DNA of 64,000 bases from Ustilaginoidea virens (lineage: Eukaryota > Ascomycota > Sordariomycetes > Hypocreales > Clavicipitaceae), in contig NC_057317.1 in the NCBI RefSeq assembly GCF_000687475.1, positions 2,108,001-2,172,000 of the forward strand. Reading direction: 5' to 3'. Within the stretch, counting starts at the first letter, position 1, and the number at the start of each line of letters is the position of its first letter. The notes beneath the pieces were generated by a model. That model had not been told where the DNA came from and did not search any database. It saw only the letters and a list, made by a program, of their open reading frames with translations. Positions 10,997 through 21,932 of this stretch are shown here, piece by piece. Made by a program: the position numbers and the translations under genes.

Positions 10997-11831
10997 AGGT
11001 CAGACAGGTTCAAGTTTACGGAACAATCTGGTATACAGCCCGTCTTTCCGTCGAATGGGTTTATTATTACCTTGTCTCATCCACCCCCGTCTTTTAGATA
11101 CGAGCTTTCTTGAGCGGGAGCAACACTGCTAGGGCTACCGTGCAATCCCAGAAGAAGGTACTGTGTATAACGGGAAAAAGGCCCAGCCTCAACCACCAAC
11201 ATGTCGGGCTGGTTTGGGACAAGGTAACGGCAACTCACGATTCTCCGGTTCAGCGCCATGGCAAGCGTGGGCGTGGAGGCTTGTTGGCTGCAGATGTGGC
11301 TTGCGCCCATTCACGATTCATCCAACGCATGAGCCATCGCTCCACCAGCAGCCGCAGAGGTTTCGGCTGAGGATCGTGGCTTTTGGACGCCTCCGAGCGG
11401 CGTTGCAGGCGTTGCAGTCATGGGGGCGTCGATTGGCGAAACCAGGCAGAGACAGACTCGAGCCTTGGAGGCAGCCATCTTGACCTTTGTGAAACAACGA
11501 GTGAGATATCCCAGGAACAGCATGATGATGCAGGGGGTACAATGACGCGACGCGACACGACGCGGACGCGTACGCAGGTCAAGCAAAGGCCAGATCGCAA
11601 GCTGCAGGCAGGGTGGCAACCGCTCGCCCCCACCGGCCGGGGGCCCACCGCCCAGGCAGCGAGCGATTCGTATCAAGATGGGGACAAAACAGGTCGAACT
11701 GCCTCCCGAGCTATTTGACAGGTAGGTTAGGTTAGGTACCTACCTCCTGGACCCCGTGCGGAATAGTGATGTCGGCTACGGGTCGCTTTCGAGCAAAGAC
11801 GCCCGCCCGCCAGCGTCGCCAAGTCAGTCGC

Positions 11832-11874
11832 CAGCAGCAGCAGCAGCAGCAGCACCACCACCACCACCACCACC
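11832..11874. repeat. (CAG)n(CAC)n compound microsatellite
   Basis: About seven CAG units run directly into about seven CAC units, outside any supported gene. Confidence 0.85.
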
Positions 11875-13333
11875 TGGCACTGACCAGTCGACAAGGGCGC
11901 CGGCTGCCCCATAATCCCCAGGGCCATTTATTGGATCGGGCCCATCTGCTAGGGCCAATGCGCCGCGGACAAAGGTTGTGAAGGGTGCCATCGGGGTGGC
12001 GGCAAAAGCTAACGGAAGTGACGGAAGTGACGGAAGTTGGACACGGAGACAGGGCATGGAAGGGCATGGACATGTACGGAGTAAAGAAAGAAAGACATCA
12101 AAATACCTTTGAGGAATCCGAAATCAGGCCAGAAAGGGCGGGCCTCGTGGCAGGTTGCAAAGTCGCCCTTGACAGGGCCCAGGTGGCTGGCGGCTGGCGG
12201 CTGGCGGCTTTTAACTGGTCGCCCCAGTGGCCTGCCCTGCCCCGGCCAGACCCTTGATGGCTGGCTGGCTGGCTGCCTGTTTTTTTTTTTTCCCCCCCAG
12301 TGGACCCATCCATCGCCAATGGCCAAAGCAAGTACCGGAGCAAGAGCCCTGGTACATAGGTAGGTACCTAGGTAGGAGCCCTGGTAGGTAGGTACCTCTA
12401 CCGAGAATGCATCTTTGCTTTGGACGTCAACTCTGTATCGGCCATCGACTCCCTTAGGGAAAAGGTACTGACTGGAGCTACTTGGTAACTACGGGAGGTT
12501 CCTCTGGGTACTCCGTACCATGAATCTAGCTCGGAAATCAGCCCTTCCTTCGGGCCTGCCGACCGCCTCATTCCTCTCCGCATCTCCTTTGTTGAGCAAT
12601 GAGCATCTTAGGGATCGAGTTTGCTAGGAGTCTGGTACGGTTGTCGGTGGATGGCCCTTGATTGCTCGAGCCTTGCTCGTTCCATCCGAGCGTCTTGTTC
12701 CAGATTTGCACTCCATTTTCTCCCCGTCATTTTATAGCGACCCCTGCTGTACCCTGCTATCCCCATCCGTTCTCCACCTCGTTACTCTCCTCAACTTTCT
12801 TTCTTCTTCAGGCACAACCACACCACCTGGCAAGGAGAATAAACATCATGGTATTTTAAATAAACACCAACCGTACTCCGTAGTTTTCCCCTCCCTATCC
12901 CGCATATCACCACGCTGTGCGACTGCAAAGACTTGACTCGACATCCCGTGGCAAGGGCTAACATCAGCCACCAGCCACCAGCCGCCTGACCAGCCCCGTT
13001 GGAATCACTGGCGCCCGTTGATTGCCTGGCGTCTGCCCCGACTTGCCCCACAGCTCATTTACGGGGTGCTCCGTACATGAAGAAGAAGAAGAAAAAGTAG
13101 AAAAAAAAAAAAAAAAAGACCGAAAAAAACTAAAAGAAGCATAAAAATAAGAGATAGAGAAGGAGAGAGAGAGGGGGAAGCTAAAAGTAAACGAGCGAAA
13201 CAAACACGACTCCAGGTCTCTTTGTTGCAGACCCCTTTTGTTGGGCGTGCAAGTAAACAGCTGGCACGTCCACCAAGTCTGCACCCAACTTTTCTCGTAC
13301 CGGACTGGAACAAACCCGTCCCAGCCACATAAG

Positions 13334-13391
13334 GTAGGTACCTCCTAAGGTACCTAAGGTACCTAAGGTACCTAAGGTACCTAAGGTACCT
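13334..13391. repeat. (CCTAAGGTA)n tandem repeat
   Basis: About five copies of a 9 bp unit built from the GGTACC palindrome, preceded by GGTAGGTACC. The same building block recurs at 58,255-58,300 and elsewhere. Confidence 0.8.
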
Positions 13392-14239
13392 GCGTACACG
13401 CTGTGCCGGTGTCACAAAGACGAGTCCGGTGTGGTCACTGGTGCTGTGCTTGCAGCGAGCGTACGCACCGAGCTAACCAGCTGCCCTTTGACCAACCCGC
13501 TAGCCAGCGCGCGCTTGGCACGTTGCAAGCACGTTGGAACGTTGGAACTGGTCTGGTCTGGTCTGGTCTGGTCTGGTAGAGGCTACGGAGCAGGCAGACT
13601 AGAGCCACCCCGGTGGGCCCTCCGCACTTCAATTCGCTCTGGGACGGCCAGCTGCCAGCTGCCAGCCGCCAACTGCCAACTCCTACCCAAGTGAGGCCCC
13701 AGCCTCTGTCTGTCCCATTTTCCCTCTCCTTACTACTCCACCAGCTGGTGCGCGATCGACCAGACTTTTCCTTGGCTTCGACGTTTCTCGCGCCTCTTTT
13801 CAATTGCTCATCACCATCTTCCAACCAAAACTTGGAGCCGCTGCTGCTCTGCCATTCATTTTTTCAATCCCGGTGGGACTCTTCTTCTTCTTCTTCTTCT
13901 TGCTTTCAACTCTTCATTCTCCTGTTTCGGTTGCGGCTGTGCCGGCTCCGCCTAGCTTTTAAGCGACAACTTACTTTCCTTTACCGCGATTTCCCCCTAC
14001 ATCACCATTCTTCTCGCTCCCGAAGAAAACAAGAAAGGAAAGGAAAAAAGAAGAAGGAGCAAAAGTCGGGCTAACGACGAGCATCTTTTGCCCGGTATTG
14101 CTTGTGCTGACTCATCAACGACTGCCGCCCTTGAATCATCCGAGGCTCGACGAGTCCGTGTTCCGATCGATCAGTCGACTTTGCTTCGCTATTCCTTATG
14201 CCAGGTTACGATTCGCAGTACTCTCCGTCACTGCTGAAA

Positions 14240-15244
14240 ATGGAACGCTCACGAGCGTATGGCGGCGGCCGAAAACGAATCTCATTGAGCAACATCCTTG
14301 GCGACCCCTTTGCTCTGGCAACTATATCGATTTCTCTCGTACGTCATCCGCCCCGGTTTCAGTACCTCGTACCTGTCGACACGGCTAACAAAAGGCAATA
14401 TTTGTAGCTCGCGTGGTTCATCACCTTCATTTCGTGCATCATCGCCCAGATCCAGACCAACAGCACGCCTCTGGACTTGAACCCCGACGGCAAATTTCCG
14501 CCCTTTGCCTGGTGGGCTGTTGTCTATAGTTTGTTCCTGGTCCTTGGCGTCTTCGTCGTTGTCGCCAGCGACTCCATCCAGACGTACCATGTTGCCGTCA
14601 CGGGTTATCTAGCCAGCGGTCTGGTCCTGGTCACGTCCGGAGTCAACGCCCTCGTGTACTCCAAGAACGGAGCCAGAGAAGCCGCAGCGGCTGGCTTCAT
14701 TCTCTTATCCATGGTGGTCGTTGTGTGGATCTTCTACTTTGGCTCGACCCCGTCCTCCACCCCTCGAGCATTTCTCGACTCTTTTGCGCTGGCCAAGGAA
14801 TCAAGCATCGTTCACAGCCAAGCCATGAACGGCTACGGCGGTACCGCTCGTCCCGAGACGTCTAATTCGGTCCAACCACCGCAAATGTACACGTCGGCCC
14901 AGCTCAATGGCTTTGAAAACCCGTCTCCCGTCGGTGGCGCCTCCCAACCGTCCCCAGCAGCAAGCATGCCCGTGTATGGTGCCAGCACGGTGCAGACAGC
15001 CAGCACAAAACCTCCCGGCAACGTCAACGGCAACGACGAAGAGGTCCTCCCACCATCCGAATACCCTTACCAGGCCAAGGCAATCTACAGTTACGAGGCG
15101 AACCCCGCCGACGCAAACGAGATTTCCTTTAACAAGCACGAAATCCTCGACGTGTCTGATGTCAGCGGTCGATGGTGGCAGGCACGGAGACGTGGCACGG
15201 GCGAGACTGGCATTGCGCCAAGCAACTACCTCATTCTCTTATGA
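14240..15244 (+). CDS. sho1: SHO1 high-osmolarity sensor
   Basis: Plasma-membrane osmosensor and scaffold that recruits the MAPKK Pbs2 through its SH3 domain to activate the HOG pathway. It also acts in morphogenesis in many filamentous fungi. Two exons, 14240-14338 and 14408-15244, encode 311 residues. Four hydrophobic segments lie at about 24-48, 66-87, 96-117 and 126-148. After a Ser/Pro/Gln-rich cytosolic linker, an SH3 domain (about 252-311) starts [11 protein letters not shown] and ends [11 protein letters not shown], with the ALYDY-type and W-W motifs (RWWQARR). The N-terminal [17 protein letters not shown] block is the typical start of the family. I chose the ATG at 14240 (AAAATGG) because homologues begin close to it; an in-frame ATG at 14198 would add 14 residues. 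Intron of 69 bp (GTACGT ... GGCTAAC ... TTGTAG). Confidence 0.93.
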
Positions 15245-17473
15245 GCAAATGACAGGCTCCAAAGCTCAGCCGGCGAGCCGGCGAGCAGAAAACAGTGAGA
15301 ACCCTTCAGACTTGCAAGAGTTGGAAGTTGGAAAAGCTACTGCCCGACACGGACCATTTCATTACAATCAGTATCGATATAGGTCTTGTCTTCCCGGCTG
15401 TCTGTTTTGCCGAGGCTACAAACAGAAATTTCCCGCGCTTTTTGTGTGAATTCGTCACCATCTTTCTATATAATGCCGCAGCGTCATGACTTGAGATCCA
15501 TTTCAACATTCCTATCTGGTCTTTTCTATGTCACGTCCTGGCCATGGTCTTTGTTGCGTTCTTTTATCTCTCTCTCTCTCTTTTTTTTTTTTTTTTTTAA
15601 TTTCTTGGTGTTGCGAAAAAAAATCGCTGGGTTACTGGGACATGTATTGGATGGAGTACATTTGGATGATGTTCCTCTCTCACTGGGCATTTGGCAAAGT
15701 CATGTTTCTTTTGTGCTCCCTTTTTTTCTTTGCTCTCTTTTTTTTCCCTCTCTCTTTGGGTGATTTCTTTTTTCCATGCTGCGCTGCAAGTGCTGTCCTT
15801 TTATTGTCATGCTGCCTGCTAGTCATCCGCATTTTGCTCTGCCCAAAACTGTTTGTGATTGGTGGCGTCGTTTTCCTCGCATCCCTGGACAGTCTTGCCG
15901 AGTCTGTTCTGTTTCCGAATCGTTGCTTCCATCGCATATACGCCCTGGTGCTCCGGTGCCAAGAGGGGTATGCCTCGGCTGGGCGCTCAGGGCGCTCAGG
16001 TCACATCCAGACAAGCAGACAGACGAGGTCTCTGGCGAATGCACAATGTATATTGGGGACAAGGTTGTATTATATGGCAAGGAGACGGGAAGTTGGCGTG
16101 CATGACTGCAATTTCGAGCCGTGGCTAGCTGGAAGCCTGTTTGTATGTGTGCTCAGGCGGCGAGAAGGATATCCAGAGCTTTTTGGCAAGACTAAACAGG
16201 GAAAATGGCTGACAAGTGTGCCTCAAAGTGACGAGAGGTGTTTGACCGTGACTTTCTAGCAGCCCTCACTGATACTGCCCATGGCACTGCCGAGCAGTCG
16301 CAGTCGCAGTCGCAGTCGCAGTCGCAGTGTGTTCCGCCCGTGATGCTCAGAGGCTTGCTCCAGCATCGCTTGAGCTCAGACAGACAGACAGCTTCTCAAC
16401 TGGACCAGCCATTCCGAAACGAATTTCTCCCCCATCGCGACACGTCGGCCCCAGACCCAAAGAAACACGGAGCTGCTGTGCCAATGACTGGGCTCGGCCT
16501 CGGCATCAACTACCCACTCGCTTCGTCATCAGGCTGCAAAAGAGGCCCCGTCCAGCATTCCCCCTTGATTCTGCCAAGGGATCGTGTAGAACCGCAGTCG
16601 AGCATCTGCCGGCGCGACGATTGTCTTTTCCCCAGCATCCAGCAGCGCCGAGCCCCCCAATCCCCGGTCATGTCCGCCTCGTCCGACCAGCCGAGGCCGG
16701 TGTATTTGCATCGGGGGCGCAATTCGCCACGCTGGGGGATGAGGCATTTAGGCTGCGCGCGAGGCAAGGATGGGGGCTTGACGATTGGGACATTTGAAAC
16801 GCAGCATTACGAGCTGCTCTGGCGAGGCATTTCATACGCATACAGCCCCGGAGGGCTGGATGGAGAGCCATGGGCAGGCTTCGGGTTGGGGGTGGCGGTC
16901 GCAAGTGGCTACTGGTTTGGAAGCCGCATGACGGTACGTTGCCGTCTTGACGCGTGAACGGGGCTTGGCATGGATTGACGCACTGATCCTGGGAGGGGGG
17001 TTGTGGATGGGATAGTGGTATTCGGAGCAGGAAAACGGCTAGGGGTTGTGTCTGGGTGTTTGATGCAGTTTGTGATGAAGGTAGCTACATACGTACATGC
17101 ATACATGGTTGCCGAGGATAACCGATGGCAACACAGATGGTTCAACCCGCTCGTCATGACCAACGTGGCAATCAAGGTGCAACTTGATCTGGCGAGGCGA
17201 GGCGAGGGGAGGCGAGCACTGGGCGGGACGGTGTCCGCCTAAATTCCTTCCGGACGGGACGAGCCTGGTCGGACTGATGCCATGCGCGCTGGTGGCCGGA
17301 CCAAAGCCACGTTGCCAATCGTTCCGAGTGACGGGTGCCTCCGGCGACAGCGAGCGCCGCACCGGCCTCGGGATAGCCAAGCCATGGTGAACCGTGCCTC
17401 GCCGTTGCAGCCGCAGAAACAACTCCAACAGTTCCCCCCCTCCCCCTCCCCCCGCGGGGTTTCTCCGCTCGAT

Positions 17474-17508
<35 letters not shown>

Positions 17509-17614
17509 AAACCGCAAAATCAGCTGCGTGCCCCGGGCCGTGGCAGTTCCTCGCTTGATTCTCCCCGCGCGCCCCGTCGGTCTTTCCCTTTTTTTTTTTT
17601 TTTTTTTTTTTTTT
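15245..17614. other. 2.4 kb convergent intergenic region
   Basis: Region between the SHO1 and SPC19 stop codons. T-rich tracts at 15,570-15,600 and 15,715-15,770 fit a SHO1 3' UTR. A (CGCAGT)n microsatellite lies at 16294-16328, an A-run of about 28 at 17479-17506, and T runs at 17590-17615 close to the SPC19 stop. A 239-codon ORF at 16238-16957 crosses the microsatellite and has no recognisable feature, so I do not call it a gene. Confidence 0.5.
16294..16328. repeat. (CGCAGT)n microsatellite
   Basis: Five to six perfect hexamer copies, coding (SQ)n in one frame. Confidence 0.85.
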
Positions 17615-18184
17615 TCACCCGTCCAGTCGTCTTCTCAGCTCGCGTTCTTTCTGCAGCACCTCCAGCTCCAGGCGTTCTACTCCGTAGCGAAGAGCCTCCT
17701 TGCGCTGGCGGACGATGCGGGCTCTCAGCTTGTCCTCCCCGACCAGCTTGCGGGCCGTCGGCGCGGCCGACCGGTCCGCCTCGCCGGGGCGCGAGAGCCG
17801 GCCCTGCTGAAGCTCAGCCCGGGCCTTGAGAGTCTCTATGCGTCGGTCTTGCTTGCCGACCTGGGCCTCGGCCCGGGACAGCAGGAGCGCAATGTAAGGG
17901 CCGATCTCGTCGCGGAGCGAGGCCTCCGCGGCGGCTAGGGTGGTCTGCGGGATGAGTTCGTAGTGCTGTTTGAGAAGGGTCTCGTCAGGCGCGCTGCTGC
18001 AGCGGCATTAGGGGAGGGGGGGGGGGGGCGTTCGTACTCGGACGGTCTTGAGAACCTTGATGAGGCGAGGGTAGTCGCATACCCCGCTGTCGAGGATTCG
18101 GACCGAGGACTCGAGGAAGTTTAGGGAGCTGCGCAGCGAGGACACAATCTCGGCGTAGGGCGAGGGCCCAGTTGTCGTGGCCAT
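17615..18184 (-). CDS. spc19: DASH/Dam1 complex subunit SPC19
   Basis: Kinetochore protein of the fungal DASH/Dam1 ring, which couples chromosomes to spindle microtubules. Two exons on the minus strand, 18184-18038 and 17965-17615, give 165 residues, the expected size. Exon 1 reads SSLRSSLNFLESSVRILDSG, then VCDYPRLIKVLKTVR. Exon 2 starts HYELIPQTTLAAAEASLRDE, followed by GPYIALLLSRAEAQV. The C-terminal half is a long Arg/Glu coiled coil with RIVRQRKEALRYGVERLELE. The splice restores the continuous LKTVR-HYELIP seen in the family. The intron is 72 bp (GTACGA ... AAACAG) and contains a run of about 13 C on the coding strand. The ATG context is ACCATGG-like (CCCATGGCC). Divergent from the PLC gene. 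Confidence 0.9.
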
Positions 18185-19403
18185 GGGGGGGGAGGGGGGC
18201 GGGAGGTCGGTGCGATCGATGCTCCTTGTTTAATGTTTCTCGCTGGCGCCGTGACAGGAGCCATGGAATGAAGGGAAACGGAGGCGGAGGATGTCGCGAG
18301 AAACGTTGTGGTCGGTCGGGTTGGTCGGTCATTGGTCACTGTGGGCTGACCGGGTCGCCGGGCCGTCGGGGGCGGGGGTGGCAGCTGGAGGGTCGGAATG
18401 TCCTACCGTGTGCACTGTGCTGTGCACTGGGGAGTCTGCGGCCCAACGGGCTGCTAGGGGGTGTGGCTGTGGTGGCAGCAGCAGATGCTTGCTGCCTAAG
18501 CATCAATCCTCCGCTGGATTTAGGCGTCTCCACAGCGGCCGCCCCTTGTCAACTCCAACTCCGGCAAAGAAAGCAAAGAAGGGGAGGCGGGAGGGGCGGC
18601 ACGTGCGCCTTCAGCTCTTCCTGCTCAACCTCCAACTAAGCAATTTATTCATTCGCAGATCGCAGGCAAAAGCGGAGCCAAAATGTCATGGGCAAAGCTG
18701 ACATCGTGTATTCCGTAGGAGGGCTCTGCTCGTGCGGCTGCAAGGCGTGTGTACACGGTACAGCCACCTGTTGGCTCCCTGCCCGGCGTGTTCTGCACCA
18801 GGCACCAGGCACCAGGTACCAGGTACCGGAAAACTGTGAGGCTGCGCATCGCTCTTGGCTCACCCATCCGGCCTCCTTAGCTCCCCATCCCCAACCTTTA
18901 CCTGAAGCTGCCACGCCGTCACCCAGTCTCCTTCAACTCCCAACCTTCTTCTAGATCGCCGCGCACACCAGTCAACCATTCCTCCAGGCTGGTGCTCTCT
19001 CCGAGCCCGCAAAGTCGCAATCGATCCGATCCGATCCGATTCGCCCGCCGTCCAAGCTGCCGCTTCGCGAAAATCCATCCTGAATGCATTAAAAGCCTTG
19101 GCAAACTAGCAGCTGGTGCGCCCGTATTCGGCCTCCTCGCAAGCTCCCACCAGACAGAGACGGAAAGGCCCTGCCAAGACGGGGCGGGCGCCTGGCCGCC
19201 GAGGCCGCCATGTCGTTCCTGTGTGGTTTGACGCCGGTAAGCCACGAGAAAGAAGCCTTTTGGCCTGCGCGCAGGCTGCTGCACGCCTTCCTCACCCGAC
19301 ACCCGTCGTGAACTTTGGGCTGACCGTCGCCGGAATGCGCAAGCGTCGCCGGTTTCTGAGCCGCACGCCGAACCATGCCGAGACCCCCCGACGCGCTCGA
19401 ACA
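18185..19403. promoter_or_regulatory. divergent region, SPC19 / phospholipase C
   Basis: About 1.2 kb upstream of both genes. It contains a (GATCC)n-like stretch (TCGATCCGATCCGATCCGAT, 19,020-19,040) and a CACCAGGCACCAGGTACC repeat at 18,796-18,830. An ATG with a perfect GCCGCCATG context at 19210 could begin a short upstream exon of the PLC gene (see that entry). Confidence 0.45.
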
Positions 19404-21932
19404 ATGTCCATTTTCGGAGGCCCCCACGGGGGTGCTCGCCGGACCTTGCTGACCATGGTTGGGGTCACGACGCTGCTCCATCCTCCCCGGGACGCACCTC
19501 CCACGACCTCGCCGGAGCCGGCCGAGAGAGAGCTCGATATCGACAAGCACATGCACGACCTTGTGCATCAGGTATACGAGGACCTGAAGCAAGGACATGC
19601 GCAGCTTTCGAGAGAACAGCTGCACAGGTTTCTGAAGCAGGTTCAAGCTGAAGCCGTCGTTGAGCCGCTCGACCAAGAGCACTACGCTTCGTGGGAGTTT
19701 GTCCGTATATGGTTGAAGGGCTATGGTGCAGACGCAGTGGCTCGACCTGCCGCCAAGGACCTGTCCAAGCCCCTCACCAATTACTTTATAAACAGCAGCC
19801 ACAATACATATCTGGACGGCAATCAGCTGGCATCTCATAGCACGCCCGAAGCGTACAGAAATGTGAGTACAGCCCCCCCCCCCCGGGGCGCCGTGAACCG
19901 CGTTTGTAATGGGGCCTGTGAATTTACGTCGACTCACACATGCGCACGCCTCAAAGGTTCTCTTGAGGGGTTGTCGCTGCATCGAAATTGACGTCTGGAA
20001 CGGGGAACCGGCTCCGAGTCGAGATCGGTCAAAATCACCACACGGAGCACAACTCAGCGCGGCACCCTCGAGAACGTCACAAGCCAACCAAGCCGAAGTG
20101 GCTGTTGCCGCTCTGGACAAATCCTCGCCGGAATCGGCGAGCGTCAGCGCTCACAGTCGGACCACGGTGGACGAGCCCTCGCCGAGAACGAGCGTCCTTC
20201 ACCTACCAGACACAAAACAGCAGCCAACCGGCGACCGGCTGGATGCGCCTCGACTTAAATCTGGAGCACCGCTGCCGCCTCGACAACCTCGACATCAAAG
20301 CCCACCGCGAGGCGAACCCATTGTAACCCACGGCCACACCCTTACGGTTCCTTGCGGCTTCCGCGAGGTCTGCGAAGCCATCAAGGATTCTGCCTTTCAA
20401 AACAACGAGCTGCCCATCATTATCAGCCTGGAAGTACACGCCGACTGGGAACAGCAAGAGATTATGGTCCAAATCATGAGGGAAGTGTGGCAAGATCTGC
20501 TTGTGACGGAGCCCCACGAAGATTTTGACCCTAGATTTCGGCTGCCCAAGCTCCAGGACCTACAGCGTAGGATTCTGGTCAAGGTGAAGAAAGCCCCGGC
20601 TAGGATGGAACCCCTCGGGCAGATCGTCACCCACAGCTCAACAGAAGGCGCAACCCAGGGCGCCAGCCAGGGCACCTTGCAAACCGCGTCGCAAAGCGGC
20701 CCGAGCCTGCTACCGACAGTCACAGACGGCGACGATTCTCCGCCGGTTGAAAGCGAGGCCCAGCCGCAGGCGCTTGCAAAGGCGACTTCTGCCCCTCCCG
20801 CGCCAGCCGCGTCTCAAGAGAAGCTCAACGTCGGCCGCATATGTCAGAGCTTGGGCGATCTAGCAGTGTACACACGAAGCGAGCACTTCAAGGCGTTTGA
20901 GACAAAGGCGGCCAAGACGCCGGCGCACATCTTCTCCATCAGTGAAAAGCGCATTCTCGAGCTGTACCAGAAGAATCAGCGGGACTTGTTCCTCCACAAC
21001 AAGAACTACTTCATGAGAGCGTACCCCGACAAGCTGCGATTCAACAGCTCCAACCTCGACCCCAGTCTCTTCTGGAGACGCGGAGTGCAGATGGCGGCCA
21101 TGAACTGGCAGAAGATGGACGCGGGAATGATGATCAACGAGGGCATGTTTGCCGACGAGAAAGGGTGGGTTCTCAAACCCCTCGGCTACCAGAGCTCCGA
21201 CAAGCGTGCCGAATCGCACAATGCAGCATCCCCTGAATGGACGTTGGATCTGAACATTACAATGCTTGCTGGGCAAAACATTCCGACGCAAAGCGACGAT
21301 TACGACCAGCACCAGCGCGGCGGGAGCACCATCCGGCCCTACGTCAAGGTCGAGCTTCACGTCGAGCGATCTGAAAACGCCACGGGCAAGGAAGCTGACG
21401 AAAACACGTACAAGAAGAGGACAGATGCCGGAAAATCCAGAAATCCCAGATTCGGGGAATCGTCAAAGAGACATCTCAGCTTCGCAGGTATACCCAAGGT
21501 TGTGCCCGAGCTCAGCTTCGTTCGGTGAGTCACCCCATTCCCTCGATGCACGGCCACAGCCTCAAACACGCGGAAGACCCGACCCAGGCGTGCAACCACA
21601 CCGACGCGTGAGGCTTATCCTCCGCCTTTGTCCGGACAATTTTTTTCCCTCCGTGTCTTTCTTTTTTGTTTACCGCATTGTCAAATGCACCATCACTAAC
21701 CAGTGCTACGTCGAGGGGGGGGGGGGGGGGCCGGTTCAACAGATTTCGTATCGGCGATGACTCTCGTATGAGCACTTCCATGCTGGCGTGGGCTTGCGTC
21801 CGACTCGATCGTCTCCGTCCAGGCTATCGTTTCGTCCGGCTCATGGATATGAACGGCAGCGCCATTCCCCGCGGGGTGTTATTTGTCAAGATTGAAAAGA
21901 GGCTGTATGGCAGGGATACGATATCCGAATGA
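19404..21932 (+). CDS. phosphatidylinositol-specific phospholipase C
   Basis: Hydrolyses PIP2 to diacylglycerol and IP3 in fungal calcium signalling. Three exons, 19404-19862, 19957-21524 and 21743-21932, give 738 residues. PLC-X motifs: NYFINSSHNTYLDG with the catalytic His near 133, GCRCIEIDVWNG, and THGHTL with the second His near 278-280. PLC-Y runs from about 442 (LAVYTRSEHF, SISEKRILELYQKN, YPDKLRFNSSNLDPSLFWRRGVQM in separate stretches) to GWVLKPLGY at about 557. A C2 domain follows from about 581 and ends LRPGYRF. About 100 residues of Ser/Pro-rich sequence are inserted inside X between VWNG and EPIVTHGHTL, and another disordered linker separates X from Y. The start is uncertain: an ATG at 19210 with an ideal context would need a 38 bp intron. 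Confidence 0.9.

Larger units (their letters stand above)
9638..14239. other. 4.6 kb intergenic region, no supported gene
   Basis: No ORF here shows a family motif, and the frames of 80-130 codons on both strands conflict with each other. Contents: a T43 run, (CAG)n(CAC)n near 11832-11874, GGTAGGTACC-type palindromes at 11715-11745 and 12346-12394, a (CCTAAGGTA)n block at 13334-13391, (TCTGG)n at 13552-13576, and ACTCCGTAC motifs at about 12073, 12508, 12870 and 13065. The last about 500 bp (13,700-14,239) are pyrimidine-rich and probably hold the SHO1 promoter and long 5' UTR. Confidence 0.5.

Noticed and set aside
14198..14239. Upstream in-frame ATG of SHO1
   Set aside because: It would add 14 residues before the conserved [10 protein letters not shown] start, and the ATG at 14240 has a better context.
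16238..16957. 239-codon ORF
   Set aside because: Its first part is the translation of a (CGCAGT)n microsatellite and the rest shows no domain; it lies in the SHO1/SPC19 3' flank.
19210..19271. Extra first exon of PLC (MSFLCGLTP) with ideal Kozak
   Set aside because: The only in-phase acceptor gives a 38 bp intron, shorter than any other here; kept as an alternative, not in the model.
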